Of a DNA stretch of 64,000 bases, positions 51,067-61,258 are shown piece after piece. The translations under genes were made by a program, and so were the position numbers. This DNA comes from Nocardiopsis potens DSM 45234 (lineage in GTDB: Bacteria; Actinomycetota; Actinomycetes; Streptosporangiales; Streptosporangiaceae): assembly GCF_000341105.1 (NCBI RefSeq), contig NZ_ANBB01000035.1, forward strand, positions 62,001 through 126,000, read 5' to 3'. The first letter of the stretch is position 1; the number at the start of each line of letters is the position of its first letter. The notes beneath the pieces are model-generated. The model was not told the origin of the DNA and ran no database searches. It was given only the letters and a program-made list of their open reading frames with translations.

Positions 51067-53253
51067 TCACAGCTTCAGCGCCGGGTGCAGTTCGGTCATG
51101 GTCCACATCCGCTTCCGGGCCACCGTGAGCCAGGTGAGCAGCAGGAACACCACCAGGTAGGCGGTGAGCACGCCGCACGCGCCCAGCACGATGCCCGTGT
51201 CGCCGCCGCTGATCAGCACCCGCAGCGCGGAGACCACCCAGCTCATCGGCAGGTAGGGCGAGATCGCCTGGAAGAAGCCGGGGCTGGTCTCGATCGGGTA
51301 GGTGCCGCCGGCGGAGGTGAGCTGGAGCATGAGCAGCACCAGCGCGACGACCCGGCCGGCCGCGCCGAAGCGGGCGTTGGCCCACTGCACGACGGCGGTG
51401 TAGGCGGCGACGGTCAGCGTGAGCAGCCCGGCGGTGGCCGCCCACCGGGAGGCCTGCAGCCCCAGCAGGAAGTGCAGGGCGGCCAGGCTGACCACGACCT
51501 GGGCGATCCCGATCAGCAGCGCCGGGACCCAGCCGGCGAGCGCGATCCGCCAGGACGGCGCGGTGGAGGCCAGCGCCCGCCGGGACAGCGGCGGCAGCAC
51601 CATGAACACCATCATCGCGCCGACCCACAGCGACAGGGCGATGAAGAACGGGGCGAAGCCGGTCCCGTAGTTCGGCGCCTCGTTGGAGGTGGCCGAGGAG
51701 AGCCGCACCGGCTGGCTCATCATGTCGCCGCGGGACTCGCGGTCGCCGGAGTCGAAGGTGGGGATCTCCTCGACGCCCTCGGCCAGGCCGTCGGAGAGGT
51801 CGCCGGAGCCGTCCTTGAGCTGCCCGATGCCGGAGTCCAGCTCGGACGAACCGTCCTTGAGCAGGCCCAGGCCGTCGGAGAGGTCGCCGGAGCCGTCCTT
51901 GAGCTGCCCGATCCCGGAGTCCAGCTCGCCCGCGCCGCCGGAGGCCTCCTCCAGGCCGTCGCGCAGCTCCCGGCTGCCCTCGGCCAGCTGGGACAGCCCG
52001 TCGTTGAGCTCGTCGACCTTGTCCCGCGCGTCCTCGGCGTCGTCGGCCAGGTCGGGGGCGCTCTCGGCGAGGTCGGAGGCGAGCGAGGCGACCGCGTCGG
52101 CGTCGTCCTTGACCGAGGTGATGCTCTCCCGGTTGGTCTGCACGAAGTCGTTGAGCTTCGCGGCCTCGTCGGCGGCGGCCTTGGCGTCGGTGAGCAGCGT
52201 GTACAGGCCGGGGTCGGTCTGCTCCAGGTCGGGGGAGGAGTCCAGCCGGGCCTGGATCCGCCCGGAGAGGTCGCGGGCGGACTGCGCCGCCTGGGCGGAG
52301 TCGGCCGGGAGCTCGGAGAGGGCGTCGGAGAGCGCGCTCGCCGCGTCGGCGGCGGCCTGCGCGCCGGACTGGATCTCCGGGGCCTTCTCGCGCAGCACCG
52401 GGATCCACTCGTCGGCCAGCGGGTCGAGCTTGTCGACGGCGTCGGAGACCTCGTCGGAGGCGGTGCCCGCGCCGTCGGCCAGGGTCTTGGAGCCCTCGTA
52501 GAGCTGCCCGAGGCCGGAGGAGAGGTCGGAGGAGCCGTCCTTGGCGTCGGACAGGCCGCCGTTCAGCTCGTCGGCGCCGTCCTTGGCGTCGGAGGTGCCG
52601 TCGGCCAGCTGGGAGGAGCCGTCCTTGGCGTCGGAGGCGCCGTCGGCCAGCTGCGACGCGCCGTCGGCGGCCTTCTCGGTGGCCTCGTGGACGTCGTTGA
52701 AGCCGACGAACATCGAGTCCAGGTACTCCGCGACGGCGCTGTCCGCGGCGGCCGAGCGGACCTCCTTGAACGCCGAGGACATGAGCTGGCGGACGATGTA
52801 GCCGTTGGCGTCGTTGTAGTGCGCCTCCAGCATCGCCGGGATGGGCTCGGCCCCGTCCTCACTGGGCGAGGAGAGCCGCTCGCTGAAGTCGGAGGGGATG
52901 GTCAGCGAGACGTAGTAGCGGCCGTCGGCCACCCCCGCCTCGGCCTCCTCCGCGTCCATCACCTTCCAGTTGAGGTCGCCGCCTTCGAGCAGCTCGTCGG
53001 TGATCTCGGCGCCGGCGTTCATCTCCTCGCCGTCGACCTTCACCGGGCGGTCCTCGTTGACCAGCGCCACCGGGAGGTTGCTCATCCGGTCGAAGGGGTC
53101 CCAGAAGGACCACAGGTAGAGCCCGGAGTAGAGCAGCGGGATGATGGTCAGCGCGGCGATCGCCGCGGCGGTGAGCCGGGCGCGGAAGAACGAGCGGACG
53201 GACAGTCCGCCCAGCCTGAGCGAGGGGAGGGCCCGGGGCTTCCGGAGCTTCAC
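51067..53253 (-). CDS. YhgE/Pip family large membrane protein, copy 2
   Basis: 728 aa, paralogue of the 47032 gene. Starts KLRKPRALPSLRLGGLSVRS, first helix LTAAAIAALTIIPLLYSGLY, then MSNLPVALVNEDRP. The coiled central part carries a different repeat (ADGASDAKDGSSQL, LDSGIGQLKDGSGDLSDG). Five C-terminal helices end with MWTMTELHPALKL, matching copy 1's WTMSRLHPVLKI. GTG 53253 overlaps the preceding ATPase stop by four bases. The pair probably arose by duplication of a two-gene unit. Function unknown. Confidence 0.82.
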   Translation of the reverse strand: MKLRKPRALPSLRLGGLSVRSFFRARLTAAAIAALTIIPLLYSGLYLWSFWDPFDRMSNLPVALVNEDRPVKVDGEEMNAGAEITDELLEGGDLNWKVMDAEEAEAGVADGRYYVSLTIPSDFSERLSSPSEDGAEPIPAMLEAHYNDANGYIVRQLMSSAFKEVRSAAADSAVAEYLDSMFVGFNDVHEATEKAADGASQLADGASDAKDGSSQLADGTSDAKDGADELNGGLSDAKDGSSDLSSGLGQLYEGSKTLADGAGTASDEVSDAVDKLDPLADEWIPVLREKAPEIQSGAQAAADAASALSDALSELPADSAQAAQSARDLSGRIQARLDSSPDLEQTDPGLYTLLTDAKAAADEAAKLNDFVQTNRESITSVKDDADAVASLASDLAESAPDLADDAEDARDKVDELNDGLSQLAEGSRELRDGLEEASGGAGELDSGIGQLKDGSGDLSDGLGLLKDGSSELDSGIGQLKDGSGDLSDGLAEGVEEIPTFDSGDRESRGDMMSQPVRLSSATSNEAPNYGTGFAPFFIALSLWVGAMMVFMVLPPLSRRALASTAPSWRIALAGWVPALLIGIAQVVVSLAALHFLLGLQASRWAATAGLLTLTVAAYTAVVQWANARFGAAGRVVALVLLMLQLTSAGGTYPIETSPGFFQAISPYLPMSWVVSALRVLISGGDTGIVLGACGVLTAYLVVFLLLTWLTVARKRMWTMTELHPALKL

Positions 53254-53972
53254 GCGTTCTCCTTGTCGGACAGGTCTTCGGGGGTGGGGGCCAGGGCGCG
53301 GGCGTGCCGGCCCGCCGGGCCCTGCTCGTCGCCGGCCAGTGCCACCACGTCGGCCACTCCCTCGGCCGCATCCGGGTCGGCGCAGGCCGCCACGACGGTG
53401 GGGCCGGTGTCGGCGACGTCGCGCAGCTGCTTGAAGAACTCCCGCTGCTGGTCGGGGCCGAGGCCGCGGTCGGCGTCGTCGACGACGATCAGGCGCGGCT
53501 CGTCCAGCAGCGCCAGCGCGACGCCCAGCCGCCGCTTCTCGGCCATGGACAGGTCGCCGACCATCCGGGAGGTGTCCAGGTCGCCCAGGCCGGCCGCGGC
53601 GAGCGCGGGGCCGGTGACCGAGCGCGGCGCCGGGCGGAACCGGAGCAGCAGCCGCTCGTTCAGGTGCTCGGCGACGCGGAGCCGGTCCTCCAGGTCGTTG
53701 ACGCCGTCGCAGAGCGCGAGGGCGGCGACGCCGCGCACCTTGCGGGCCTTCTTCGGCAGCTCGTAGCCGTCCACGGCGAGCGTGCCCTCGGTGGGGCGCA
53801 TCCGCCCGGCGAGGGTGAGCAGCAGCGAGGTCCGGCCGCCGCCGGAGTCGGCGTGGAAGACGGTGAGCGACCCGGGGGCCGCCGCGAGGTCGACCCCGGA
53901 GAAGACCGGGCCCTCCTTGGTCCGCACCCCGAGCCCTTCGGCATCGATCCGCGCGCCCGTCGCACGCCGCAT
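53250..53972 (-). CDS. Degenerate ABC-type ATPase, copy 2 (Walker-A Lys replaced by Arg)
   Basis: 240 aa. Walker A is HADSGGGRTSLL with Arg47 in place of Lys, as in copy 1. Signature position reads GDLSMAEKRRLGVALALL and Walker B LIVVDDADRGLG lacks the catalytic Glu. The same substitutions in both paralogues show that they are old and selected, not decay. Start ATG 53972 after GGGGGCGAGCGC. First gene of the block, 20 bp downstream of the TetR-type palindrome; translationally coupled to the YhgE gene. Confidence 0.75.
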   Translation of the reverse strand: MRRATGARIDAEGLGVRTKEGPVFSGVDLAAAPGSLTVFHADSGGGRTSLLLTLAGRMRPTEGTLAVDGYELPKKARKVRGVAALALCDGVNDLEDRLRVAEHLNERLLLRFRPAPRSVTGPALAAAGLGDLDTSRMVGDLSMAEKRRLGVALALLDEPRLIVVDDADRGLGPDQQREFFKQLRDVADTGPTVVAACADPDAAEGVADVVALAGDEQGPAGRHARALAPTPEDLSDKENA

Positions 53973-53992
53973 GCGCTCGCCCCCGCATCCCG

Positions 53993-54020
53993 TTTTTGCA
54001 CTGACTGGTCAGTTCAAAAA
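53993..54020 (-). promoter_or_regulatory. 28-bp TetR-type operator palindrome upstream of the YhgE block
   Basis: TTTTTGCACTGACT followed by GGTCAGTTCAAAAA: twelve of fourteen positions are symmetric, with the ACTGACTGGTCAGT core common in TetR/AcrR operators. It is AT-rich against a ~75% GC background and lies 20 bp before the first ATPase start. Binding by the TetR at 50396 is inferred. Confidence 0.7.
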
Positions 54021-54116
54021 TAACCCACGAGGTGCCCGCATCCGGCTCGGTGGAGCGGTGGGCTGCGCCACAGCGGCGGCCCGAAAAATCGGCCGTATCG
54101 GGCCATGTGCGACATC

Positions 54117-54147
54117 TTGACCCCGCCGGGGGTGGACGCAATAGCGT
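54117..54147 (+). promoter_or_regulatory. Possible promoter of the DUF385 gene
   Basis: TTGACC (54117-54122) and TAGCGT (54142-54147) with a 19-bp spacer, just before the reductase start. The long spacer makes this tentative; it argues against the upstream ATG at 54105. Confidence 0.35.
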
Positions 54148-54164
54148 CGGAGCCCGAGTCCCGG

Positions 54165-54683
54165 ATGGAGGTCCCCTTGCCCTCGACGCCCCCAGTCAGA
54201 CTCGACGCCCCGGCGGCCCGGCGCGCCGTGGCGCTCGCCGCCCGGGCCAACGCAGCCCTGTACCGGGCCACCGGCGGGCGCATCGGCGGGAGGTGGCGGC
54301 TGCACTCGGGGTTCCCCCGGGGCCTGCCGGTCTGCCTGCTCACCACGCGCGGCCGCAAGACCGGCCGGCTGCGCACCGCGCCCCTGCTCCACCTGCGCCC
54401 CTGGCCGGACCGGGAGGCGGTCGCGGTGGTCGCCTCCCAGGGCGGGAGCGCCCGGCACCCGATGTGGTACCGGAACCTGCTGGACGAGCCGCGCGCGGTG
54501 CTGCAGATCGGCTCCGCCCTGCGCCTGGTCCGGGCCCGCACCGCCGACCCGGGGGAGCGCGCCGAGCTCTGGCCGCTGCTGACCGGGTTCTACCCGGACT
54601 ACGCGGCCTACCAGTCCTGGACCGACCGGGAGATCCCGGTGGTGCTGCTGGAGCCGGCCGGCGGGGAGGCCGAGCGGCACTAG
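54165..54683 (+). CDS. DUF385 / F420-dependent Ddn-type nitroreductase-family protein
   Basis: 172 aa from ATG 54165. The flavin-binding split-barrel is visible as LPVCLLTTRGRKTGRLRTAPLLHL, then VVASQGGSARHPMWYRNLLDEPRAVLQIG, the hallmark of the Ddn/DUF385 family that uses deazaflavin F420 to reduce quinones, enones or nitro groups. A TTG at 54177 with GGAGG five bases upstream is an equally good start. Monocistronic and convergent with guaB1, with a hairpin between. Physiological substrate unknown. Confidence 0.8.
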   Translation: MEVPLPSTPPVRLDAPAARRAVALAARANAALYRATGGRIGGRWRLHSGFPRGLPVCLLTTRGRKTGRLRTAPLLHLRPWPDREAVAVVASQGGSARHPMWYRNLLDEPRAVLQIGSALRLVRARTADPGERAELWPLLTGFYPDYAAYQSWTDREIPVVLLEPAGGEAERH

Positions 54684-54711
54684 GCCGCCGTTCCGGCCGC
54701 GGAGACGCGGA

Positions 54712-54741
54712 AGGGGCGGCGCGGAGGTCCGCGCCGCCCCT
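54712..54741. terminator. Bidirectional terminator hairpin between DUF385 and guaB1
   Basis: AGGGGCGGCGCGGA (54712-54725) faces its complement ending at 54741; the two genes converge here, stops 29 and 26 bp away. Confidence 0.7.
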
Positions 54742-54766
54742 CGGTCCCGCCGGAGGCCCCTGTGGG

Positions 54767-56290
<1,524 letters not shown>

Positions 56291-56302
56291 TCAATTATGA
56301 CC

Positions 56303-56323
56303 GTGCCGATTGGGAGTCGGCAC
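56303..56323. promoter_or_regulatory. Small inverted repeat in the guaB1/CAPT divergent region
   Basis: GTGCCGA (56303-56309) and TCGGCAC (56317-56323) around seven bases, in the AT-richer patch 56285-56340 where promoters are expected. Operator or hairpin; not identified. Confidence 0.35.
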
Positions 56324-56444
56324 ACACGTCTGGCATGATCAACCGGCCGACACCCGCCCGCCATTCCTCCCTCCGGCGGATCGTCGGAGACGACCGCGCC
56401 CGGAGCGCGCGGCGCCGGGGGAGTCCCGCAGGAGATGACGACAC

Positions 56445-57449
56445 ATGACGACCTATACCCTGGCCGACGTCCGGGAGCGCACCTATAAGAGCAGGGACGC
56501 CTGGTGGACGGTGTTCCTGGTGGACCCGCTCGCGGCCCGGCTGGTGGTGTGGACGGCCAACCGCACGAACATCACCCCCAACCAGATCACCTTCGGGGCG
56601 GGCGTGCTCGGCCTGGGATCGGCCGTCGCCTTCGCCATGGCCGACTGGCCGTGGCTGGTCCTCGGCGCGGTCCTGTTCCACCTGAGCTTCGTGCTGGACT
56701 GCATGGACGGCAAGATCGCCCGGCTCAAGGGGAACGGGTCGGTCTTCGGCGCCTGGGTCGACTTCGTCTTCGACCGGATCCGGTTCTTCGGCTGCATGAT
56801 GGCGCTGTTCATCGGCCAGTGGGCGGCCACCGGAGAGGTCGTCTTCCTGCTGCTGATGCCGGTGGTCACCTTCCTGGACCTGCTCCGCTACCTCAACGGC
56901 GCGCAGGTCGCCAAGACCCGGCAGAGCATGCGGGAGAAGCTGCGGGACGCCGCGGAGGGCCGCGGGGTGGACGCCGCCGTGGCCGACCCGGAGAGCACCG
57001 AGGCCGAGCCCGCCGCGGACGCCGCCGCCGCGCAGGACGCGGAGGACGGGCCCCGGGTGGTCTTCATGGAGGAGGCGCTGCGCGAGGACCCCTCCCTCGA
57101 CCGCGAGCAGGTCTACGCGCGGGCGAAGGCGGAGGGCGTCCGGGTGGTGGACGTGCACGCCGGGTTCAGCGAGAAGATGGGCTGGTACGAGCGGCTGCGC
57201 CGGTCGCTGCTGCGCAGCCGGGTCCGCCCGCACCTGTTCAGCGGGATCGAGTTCGAGATGTTCGTGTGCGTGGTGGCGCCGCTGACCGCGCTGGTCACCC
57301 CGGTCGCGCCGGTGGCCGGCGCGCTCATCGTCGGGGTGACGGTGCTGTCCTGCGCGGCGCTGCTCGCCTTCGAGGTGGCCATCGTCTTCAAGCTCTGGCT
57401 GGCCACCCGGGACTTCACCCGGGAGCTGGACCGGCTGGCGCAGGGCTGA
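56445..57449 (+). CDS. CDP-alcohol phosphatidyltransferase family enzyme
   Basis: 334-aa membrane enzyme transferring a phospho-group from a CDP-activated donor to an alcohol. The full CAPT motif is present: DGKIARLKGNGSVFGAWVDF continuing to the final Asp (D-G-x2-A-R-x8-G-x3-D-x3-D). Helices flank it, and a ~95-residue charged insert (acidic, EAEPAADAAAAQDAEDG) separates the N- and C-terminal helices. The short first helix contains NITPNQITFGAGVLG. The insert is unusual for phosphatidylinositol- or phosphatidylglycerol-phosphate synthases, so the product lipid is not predicted. ATG 56445 has GGAG upstream. Confidence 0.82.
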   Translation: MTTYTLADVRERTYKSRDAWWTVFLVDPLAARLVVWTANRTNITPNQITFGAGVLGLGSAVAFAMADWPWLVLGAVLFHLSFVLDCMDGKIARLKGNGSVFGAWVDFVFDRIRFFGCMMALFIGQWAATGEVVFLLLMPVVTFLDLLRYLNGAQVAKTRQSMREKLRDAAEGRGVDAAVADPESTEAEPAADAAAAQDAEDGPRVVFMEEALREDPSLDREQVYARAKAEGVRVVDVHAGFSEKMGWYERLRRSLLRSRVRPHLFSGIEFEMFVCVVAPLTALVTPVAPVAGALIVGVTVLSCAALLAFEVAIVFKLWLATRDFTRELDRLAQG

Positions 57450-57504
57450 CCCCCGCGCCCCGGCGGCGGGATGCGCGGGGCGCGGAGGAGCAGGGCAGAG
57501 GAGC

Positions 57505-57546
57505 AGAGAAGGAGGGCGGGGCCGCGCGGCCCCGCCCTCCTTCTCT
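57505..57546. terminator. Long perfect terminator palindrome
   Basis: 42-bp self-complementary sequence starting AGAGAAGGAGGGCGGGGC, centred on GCGC, between the convergent phosphatidyltransferase and acyltransferase genes. The A/T-rich ends give U-rich tails in both directions. Confidence 0.85.
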
Positions 57547-57627
57547 CTTCAGGTCCTTCTCTTCCCCATCACCGGCGGGCCGGCCCCCGCCGCGCGCCCG
57601 CCCGGGCCCGCGGCGGCGGGGCCGCGG

Positions 57628-58737
57628 TCAGGGGAACCGGGGCCCGGTCAGCGAGGGCGCCGGCTTCTCCTCCCGGTTCCGGCGGAGCAGCCACTCCAGC
57701 CGGGGCTCCACGATCCACCCGGTGGCCCGGCGCACCGGGGCCGACATCAGCACCAGGGCGAGGACCACGGCGAGCGCCCCGTTGAGCACGAAGGCGCCGT
57801 GGTCGCCGAGGACCGCGTGCGACCAGTCGTACCAGCCGAGCTGCTCGGCGATCCGGACGACCAGGCCGTGCAGGAGGAAGGCGTACATGGTCAGCGCGCC
57901 GTAGCGGGTGAACCAGGTGGTGCGCCGCGGGGTGAGCGAGAGGACCGCCGCGGTCAGCGCGAACGCCAGCAGCAGGAAGAGCACCCGGCCGGGCAGGCCC
58001 ACCGGCAGCAGGTCCATGTCCCGGTCGACCAGGCTCTCCCGCCAGTAGATCCACTCCCGGCTGAGCTGCTCCAGGTAGAGGTAGGACATCGCGGCGGTGA
58101 TCAGCACGACGCCGGCCGACCAGGCGCGCACCCAGCCCGACTTGAGGAAGTCGAGGTGGCGCTGCTCCATCAGCAGCCCGGCCACGAAGAACGGCAGCAG
58201 GCTGAGGATGCGGGACATGCCCAGCGCGTCGCCGGTGGCGACCAGGCCGCCGGCCAGCGAGACCGCGACCGCCACGGCGAGCGGCCAGCGCACCCGCTTC
58301 CACAGCGGCACGCTCAGCCGCCACACGAACAGCGCGGCCAGGAACCAGGTGAGCCAGAGCGGCTCCAGTGGGCCGTCCGGCAGCGCGCGGCCCGCGGACA
58401 GCGACTGCAGCGCGTAGATCCCCCAGAAGATCAGATAGGGGCCGGCGATGGTGGTCAGCAGCTTGTCGATCCGCCGTCCCGAACCGTCCTGGGACTTCGA
58501 GAGGTATCCGCTGATCAGGACGAAGGCCGGCATGTGGAAGAGGTAGATCCAGAAGTAGACCGCCTCGGAGATGCGCGACTCCGTGCTGGGCTCGATGGCG
58601 TGGCCGACGACGACCAGCACGATCAGCAGGAACTTGGCGTTGTCCAGGAGGGCGTCGCGCTTCTGGGGCTTCGCGGCGCCGGCCGGGCCGCTCGGGGCGG
58701 GCCCTCGCTCTTCCTGGACACTGATTGTTGAGGCCAC
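57628..58737 (-). CDS. Acyltransferase-3-family membrane protein
   Basis: 369 aa, ten hydrophobic segments. KPQKRDALLDNAKFLLIVLVVVGHAIEP is the family start with the catalytic His in VGHAIEP; FHMPAFVLISGYLSK and LWLTWFLAALFVWRL follow. The WLTWFLAALF form resembles YcfT/fucose-4-O-acetylase-like members. Likely O-acylates an envelope or exported glycan; target unknown. Start GTG 58737 with GGAG five bases upstream; a longer open frame to 58959 has no SD and is low-complexity. A 470-bp regulatory gap separates it from the divergent M20 gene. Confidence 0.82.
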   Translation of the reverse strand: MASTISVQEERGPAPSGPAGAAKPQKRDALLDNAKFLLIVLVVVGHAIEPSTESRISEAVYFWIYLFHMPAFVLISGYLSKSQDGSGRRIDKLLTTIAGPYLIFWGIYALQSLSAGRALPDGPLEPLWLTWFLAALFVWRLSVPLWKRVRWPLAVAVAVSLAGGLVATGDALGMSRILSLLPFFVAGLLMEQRHLDFLKSGWVRAWSAGVVLITAAMSYLYLEQLSREWIYWRESLVDRDMDLLPVGLPGRVLFLLLAFALTAAVLSLTPRRTTWFTRYGALTMYAFLLHGLVVRIAEQLGWYDWSHAVLGDHGAFVLNGALAVVLALVLMSAPVRRATGWIVEPRLEWLLRRNREEKPAPSLTGPRFP

Positions 58738-59208
58738 GGGGTCTCCGAACTCACCTTCTCGGGGTTGGGGAGGTGCGGGCGCGGGATCGGGCGCGCAGGC
58801 CGCTCGGGGCCGCGCGGCGGTTCGGCCGCTCCGCGCCGCGGAGGGGCCGGCCATGAGCAGGCCGGCTGAGAATCCTGAGAGAACTCCGAACGGGAACACT
58901 ACCCGTACCGCCCGGGATCGGCCATACCCGACGGTATCGGCGTGTGCGCCGGGGGGCACAACGGCAGATGGGGCGGTATCGCCGGGTGTCCGGGCAGATC
59001 TCCGGAGCGGTCACGCGACGATAACACCCGCCGCGCCGCGGCGCAGAGAAACCTGGGATTTCTCACAGGCTTCACAGCGGCGATCCGGGGCCGCCGGGCA
59101 CCCCGCGTTTGAGATTCCCCGGACCGGACGAGAGAATCGGGCCCGGTCGGCGCGCCGGCCCGGACGTACGGGTGCGGAAGAAGCGCACGAAGAATCCTGA
59201 GTAAGGCG
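58738..59208. other. 470-bp divergent intergenic region, no gene
   Basis: No supported coding. The 11-mer AGAATCCTGAG occurs at 58869-58879 and 59191-59201. A region of moderate GC around 59020-59080 contains CCTGGGATTTCTCACAGGC. No riboswitch or promoter pair could be fixed. Confidence 0.45.
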
Positions 59209-61086
59209 GTGGATGCGGTGCCGCACGCGGTCGATCCCTCCCGAGCAGCCCAGCACGGCGGTGCGGTACTGCGCCTCGTCGACGAGATCTTCCCTCTGGT
59301 CGAGGGGTTCTACGTCGACCTGCACAAGAACCCCGAGCTGTCGCACCGGGAGTTCCGCACGGCCAGCGCCGTGGCGGAGTGGCTGCGCAACGCCGGGTTC
59401 GAGGTGACCACCGGCGTCGGCGGAACGGGCGTGGTCGGGGTGCTGCGCAACGGCGAGGGGCCCACGGTGATGCTCCGCGCCGACATGGACGCGCTCCCGG
59501 TGGAGGAGAAGACCGGGCTGCCCTACGCCAGCACCGCCCGGGGCACCGACGACGACGGCAACGAGGTCCCGGTGATGCACGCCTGCGGGCACGACGTGCA
59601 CACCGCCTGCCTGGTCGGCACCGCCGACCTGCTGGCCTCCTCGCGCGGCTACTGGAGCGGCACCCTGATGGTGGTCGCCCAGCCGGCCGAGGAGACCATC
59701 GACGGAGCCGCGGCGATGCTCCAGGACGGCCTCTACACCCGGTTCGGCCGCCCGGACGTGGTGCTCGCCCAGCACGTCGGGCCGCAGCCGGCCGGCATGG
59801 TCTCGCACCGGGCCGGCATCATCCTGGCGGCCACCGCCACCCTGCGGATCCGGGTGTTCGGCACCGGCGGGCACGCCTCCCAGCCGCACACCACCGTCGA
59901 CCCGGTGCTGATCGCCGCCAACATCGTCTCCCGGGTGCAGGGCGTGATCTCCCGCGAGGTCAGCCCCGGCGAGATGGCGGTCGCCACGGTCGGCGTGCTG
60001 CGCGCCGGGACCAAGGCCAACATCATCCCGGACGACGCCTACCTGGAGATCAACACCCGCTCGCTCAACCCGGCCGTCGCCGACCGGCTGATCGCCTCGA
60101 TCAGCCGGGTGGTCCGGGCCGAGGCCGAGGCCTCCGGCGCCCCCCGGGAGCCCGAGATCGAGGTGGTCCAGCAGGTCGGCGTCACCGACAACGACCCCGA
60201 GCAGACCGCCGGCGTGGCCCAGGCGCACCGCGCCTACTTCGGCGACGACTACGTGATCGAGCTGCCCGAGCCGTTCACCGGCAGCGAGGACATCGGCGTC
60301 TTCGGCCTGCCCGGCGACCCGGACCCGGTGCCCTACGTCTACTGGTTCGTGGGCGGGACCCCCTACGACGTCTGGCAGGCCGCGCCGGGCGAGACCCCCT
60401 ACGAGAAGCTCGCCGGGGTGCCCGGCAACCACTCGCCGTTCTTCGCCCCCGAGCGGGAGGCGACGCTCCGCTCCGGCCTGGCCGCGCTGACCGTCGGCGC
60501 CCTGGCCTACCTGGCCCGGGAGGAGGGCGCCGCGGCGGTGATCACCCCGATCGGCGACCAGGCCCCGGTGGAGGCCGCGCCGACCGGCGCCCAGGTCCCG
60601 CTGGACCAGGTGCCGATGCCGCCGACCGGGGCGCAGGTCCCGCTGGACCAGGTCCCGATGCCGCCGACCGGCGCCCAGGTCCCGCTGGACCGGGGGCAGG
60701 TCCCGCCGACCGAGGGCGTCCCCGGCACGCCGGAGCCCGCCTACGCCTCGCCCTACCCGGACGCCGACCCCTACCCGGAGCCGGGCCGGCCGGACCCGGC
60801 CTCCACCCAGCAGGCGGACATGGACTCCCTGCTCGGCGACGGCCCCGAGCCCGAGCCGGAGCAGCGGCGCTGGGACGCGCCGCCGCCGCACTCCGACCCG
60901 TTCGCCCACCCGCCGCAGGGCCCGGCCTTCCCGGAGGGCGCACCGCCGCCCCCGCCGCCGCAGGGCCCGCCGGTCGCCGCCCCGCCCCCGCAGGGGCCCC
61001 CGGTGAGCGCCCCGCCGCCCGCCGACCCGCCGTCCGGCGACCCCTACCGGGCCGACCCGCCGGAGGACCCGCCGCACCGCTACTAG
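59209..61086 (+). CDS. M20-family amidohydrolase with long repetitive Pro-rich tail
   Basis: 625 aa. Residues ~20-435 form a complete M20D amidohydrolase (N-acyl-amino acid or indole-acetyl-amide hydrolase type): HKNPELSHREF, RADMDALPVEEKTG, metal site HACGHDVHTACL (His124, Cys126, His128, Asp129, His131), PAEE with Glu161/Glu162, and GTGGHASQPH. Residues ~440-625 are an appended, disordered Pro/Asp/Gln-rich extension with three PTGAQVPLDQVPMP repeats, then SDPFAHPPQGPAFP-like stretches. The catalytic part is cytosolic by sequence (no signal peptide); the tail may be an interaction region. GTG 59209 has a weak AAGG; GTG 59218 is an alternative. Confidence 0.82.
   Translation: MDAVPHAVDPSRAAQHGGAVLRLVDEIFPLVEGFYVDLHKNPELSHREFRTASAVAEWLRNAGFEVTTGVGGTGVVGVLRNGEGPTVMLRADMDALPVEEKTGLPYASTARGTDDDGNEVPVMHACGHDVHTACLVGTADLLASSRGYWSGTLMVVAQPAEETIDGAAAMLQDGLYTRFGRPDVVLAQHVGPQPAGMVSHRAGIILAATATLRIRVFGTGGHASQPHTTVDPVLIAANIVSRVQGVISREVSPGEMAVATVGVLRAGTKANIIPDDAYLEINTRSLNPAVADRLIASISRVVRAEAEASGAPREPEIEVVQQVGVTDNDPEQTAGVAQAHRAYFGDDYVIELPEPFTGSEDIGVFGLPGDPDPVPYVYWFVGGTPYDVWQAAPGETPYEKLAGVPGNHSPFFAPEREATLRSGLAALTVGALAYLAREEGAAAVITPIGDQAPVEAAPTGAQVPLDQVPMPPTGAQVPLDQVPMPPTGAQVPLDRGQVPPTEGVPGTPEPAYASPYPDADPYPEPGRPDPASTQQADMDSLLGDGPEPEPEQRRWDAPPPHSDPFAHPPQGPAFPEGAPPPPPPQGPPVAAPPPQGPPVSAPPPADPPSGDPYRADPPEDPPHRY
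60580..60705 (+). repeat. 42-bp tandem repeats encoding PTGAQVPLDQVPMP
   Basis: Units at 60580-60621 and 60622-60663 encode identical peptides with only silent differences; a third from 60664 diverges after PTGAQVPLD. In frame with the M20 gene. Confidence 0.88.
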
Positions 61087-61103
61087 GCGCGGCCCCCGCC
61101 TCC

Positions 61104-61167
61104 CGATGATCTTGACGTTGCGGGGGTATCAGAGCGCTCTGATACCCCCGCAACGTCAAGATCATCG
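61104..61167. repeat. 64-bp palindrome, copy 3, fully self-complementary
   Basis: Same element as 29091 and 30596, here with GACGTTGCGGGGGTATC and its exact complement, centre AGAGCGCTCT. It begins 17 bp after the M20 stop and precedes the M48 gene on the same strand. Confidence 0.88.
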
Positions 61168-61258
61168 CCCGGGGCGGGGCGGGTCCGGGGGTGGCCGGAT
61201 CCGGTGACCCGCCCGGTTCCTCTCCCTTTTCCCCGGGGCCGCTCCGGAGAATGGGGGC

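Noticed and set aside
58738-59208. Possible riboswitch upstream of the M20 gene
   Set aside because: No conserved ydaO, cobalamin, TPP or SAM element could be aligned by eye; only a short repeated 11-mer is present.
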